The position numbers and the translations under genes were made by a program. Positions 12,378 to 13,960 of a stretch of 13,960 nucleotides of DNA are shown here, one piece after another. Each line of letters opens with the position of its first letter. Positions within the stretch are counted from its first letter, which is position 1. This DNA comes from JBNKEI01 sp050288705 (lineage in GTDB: Bacteria; Myxococcota; Myxococcia; Myxococcales; UBA5297): positions 1 through 13,960 of the forward strand of contig JBNKEI010000142.1 of the NCBI GenBank assembly GCA_050288705.1, in the 5' to 3' direction. The notes beneath the pieces are model-generated. The model saw nothing but the letters and a program-made list of their open reading frames with translations, was not told where the DNA came from and made no database searches.

Positions 12378-13960
12378 ATGTGCGGAATTGTTGGTTATGT
12401 TGGACCTCAAGACAGCGTACGCATTCTTATTGGCGGTCTTCGTAAACTAGAATATCGAGGCTACGATTCCGCTGGCATTGCAGTAGTAAAAGATAGTGAA
12501 CTTAAAGTAAAACGCTGCCGCGGCAAATTAGCCAATTTGGAAAACTTGGTTTTCCAAGAATCGTTAAACGGAACTCCGGGAATTGGACATACTCGCTGGG
12601 CCACTCATGGCAAGCCCTCCGATGAAAACGCTCATCCCCATTGTTACCGAGACGTAGCAGTTGTTCACAATGGAATTATTGAAAACCATATTGCTCTAAA
12701 AGAAAAATTAAAAGCCAGAGGTCACGTTTTTGCGAGCGAAACCGATTCCGAGATATTCGCCCATCTCATTAGTTCCGAATTAGAAAACGGCCGTGACCTT
12801 GCCTCAGCCGTTCGCCATGCTCTAACCCAGGTGACCGGAACCTACGCTTTGGCGGTTTTGAGCGTCAAGGACCCGCATAGAATTGTAGTTGCTAAAAACG
12901 CCAGCCCGTTAGTCATCGGGCTAGGACAAGGAGAAAACTTTATTGCTTCCGATGTTCCTGCTCTGCTGGAGCATACTCGGGAGGTAATTTTTTTGGAGGA
13001 GGGAGACTTTGCGGTGGTCACTGCGCAGGAAGTCACCATTAGCAATGTTCAAGGAGAACCAGTGCGCCGCCCTCCCCGACGAGTCGATTGGACTCCGCTG
13101 ATGGCCGAAAAAGGTGGCCATAAGCATTTCATGCACAAAGAGATTATTGAACAACCGCGCGCGGTAACCGACACCATTCGTGCCAGCGCATCCATTGAAG
13201 AGGGCGATGTATACCTAGAAGGAATTGATTCTTCGCTGCTGCAATCGGCGCAACGGGTAGTAGTTCTGGCCTGCGGAACCAGCTATCACGCCGGTTTGGT
13301 CGGTCGACAAATGATCGAAACCTTGGCCAGAGTGCCGGTGGAAACCGACCTGGCCAGCGAATTTCGCTATCGCGATCCTTTGGTAGGTAAAAACGATTTG
13401 GTGATTGCTATCAGTCAATCGGGAGAAACCCTTGACACCATTGCCGCCATGCGCGAGGCCAAAGCACGAGGAGCGGCGACCATAGCTATTTGTAATGTGG
13501 TGGGCTCAGCAATTGCCCGCGAATCTGACGGAGTCATTTATACCCATGCTGGACCAGAAATTGGGGTAGCCTCCACCAAGTGTTTTACCACTCAATTGGT
13601 GGCACTATATTTATTGGCTATTCGCATGGGACGCACTCGCGGAAATCTAAGCCCTGCTCATGCCCAAAAATATCTGGCCAGCCTTTTGCAAATTCCTCAA
13701 CAAATTGAGCAAGTTTTGCATTGTGAAGAACCAGTCAAAGAAATTGCCCGCGTTTGGCAACACGCCACTGATTGCTTGTTTTTGGGACGAGGCCCCCAAT
13801 ATCCAGTAGCACTAGAAGGCGCTCTCAAATTAAAAGAAATAAGCTACATGCACGCCGAGGGTTATCCAGCCGGCGAAATGAAACATGGCCCTATTGCGCT
13901 AATCGATTGCCATTTGCCGGTAGTAGTAATTGCCACTCAAGGCCCGGGATATTCCAAAAT
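12378..13960 (+). CDS. glmS: Glutamine-fructose-6-phosphate aminotransferase (isomerizing), 3'-truncated by window edge
   Basis: GlmS makes glucosamine-6-phosphate from fructose-6-phosphate and glutamine, the first committed step to UDP-GlcNAc. The 527 codons present are most of a protein of about 600 residues; the C-terminus is cut by the window. The class II glutamine amidotransferase domain begins MCGIVGYVG, with Cys2 as the nucleophile after Met removal, and contains GIGHTRWATHG and VVHNGIIEN. The isomerase part has two SIS domains, the first with ACGTSYHAG and SQSGETLDT, the second with LGRGPQYP.ALEGALKLKE. The near-terminal EGYPAGEMKHGP is typical of the family. The start ATG 12378 has AAGGA seven bases upstream, a good ribosome site. 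With glmU just upstream, the two are almost surely co-transcribed. No glmS ribozyme-like leader is possible in the 29-base gap. Confidence 0.97.
   Translation, partial: MCGIVGYVGPQDSVRILIGGLRKLEYRGYDSAGIAVVKDSELKVKRCRGKLANLENLVFQESLNGTPGIGHTRWATHGKPSDENAHPHCYRDVAVVHNGIIENHIALKEKLKARGHVFASETDSEIFAHLISSELENGRDLASAVRHALTQVTGTYALAVLSVKDPHRIVVAKNASPLVIGLGQGENFIASDVPALLEHTREVIFLEEGDFAVVTAQEVTISNVQGEPVRRPPRRVDWTPLMAEKGGHKHFMHKEIIEQPRAVTDTIRASASIEEGDVYLEGIDSSLLQSAQRVVVLACGTSYHAGLVGRQMIETLARVPVETDLASEFRYRDPLVGKNDLVIAISQSGETLDTIAAMREAKARGAATIAICNVVGSAIARESDGVIYTHAGPEIGVASTKCFTTQLVALYLLAIRMGRTRGNLSPAHAQKYLASLLQIPQQIEQVLHCEEPVKEIARVWQHATDCLFLGRGPQYPVALEGALKLKEISYMHAEGYPAGEMKHGPIALIDCHLPVVVIATQGPGYSK

Overview
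The window looks like chromosomal DNA of a Gram-negative bacterium of moderate GC content. The signs are a glmU-glmS pair, a PilZ-type protein, a lipoprotein-like secreted protein, a very large membrane-anchored TPR protein with a Ser/Glu/Pro-rich linker, frequent TTG/GTG starts, and dRS3-like 'ATTCCC N8 GGGAAT' palindromes. The mix resembles Myxococcota, Bdellovibrionota or other former deltaproteobacteria, but no marker here fixes the taxon.

Layout. (1) From the left edge to 841, minus strand: a 3'-truncated, largely disordered, repeat-containing protein of unknown function. (2) From 1064 to 5350, plus strand: an accessory-looking cluster. A TATAAT box preceded by three TAGGTC hexamers drives a DUF4389-like membrane protein whose 5' part is split by a T7-tract frameshift. 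Next comes a 607-residue protein with EF-hand-like motifs, a row of 'PVVGD'-type hydrophobic segments and a C-terminal tail of five cationic 11-residue repeats. Last is a radical SAM-SPASM protein fused through a membrane segment to a class I SAM methyltransferase. Between the last two genes lies a hairpin resembling the right end of IS200/IS605-TnpB elements. (3) From 5356 to 9236, minus strand: a two-gene unit of the 1156-residue TPR protein and a small membrane protein, convergent with the radical SAM gene. (4) From 9374 to 9817, plus strand: a lipoprotein-like, possibly NTF2-fold protein. (5) From 9814 to 10210: a MITE-like element of about 397 bp with long terminal inverted repeats, bounded by CTAG and carrying the 3' end of a GIY-YIG endonuclease gene. 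(6) From 10462 to the right edge, plus strand: a degenerate PilZ-domain protein, then glmU and glmS (the latter cut by the window), which make UDP-GlcNAc for cell-envelope synthesis.

The most interesting part is region 2. A membrane protein, a membrane-active-looking repeat protein and a SPASM radical SAM/methyltransferase enzyme are consecutive on one strand. The arrangement would fit a modified secreted protein or peptide system, but this is inference: no classical RiPP precursor is evident, and the long repeat tail is only a candidate substrate.
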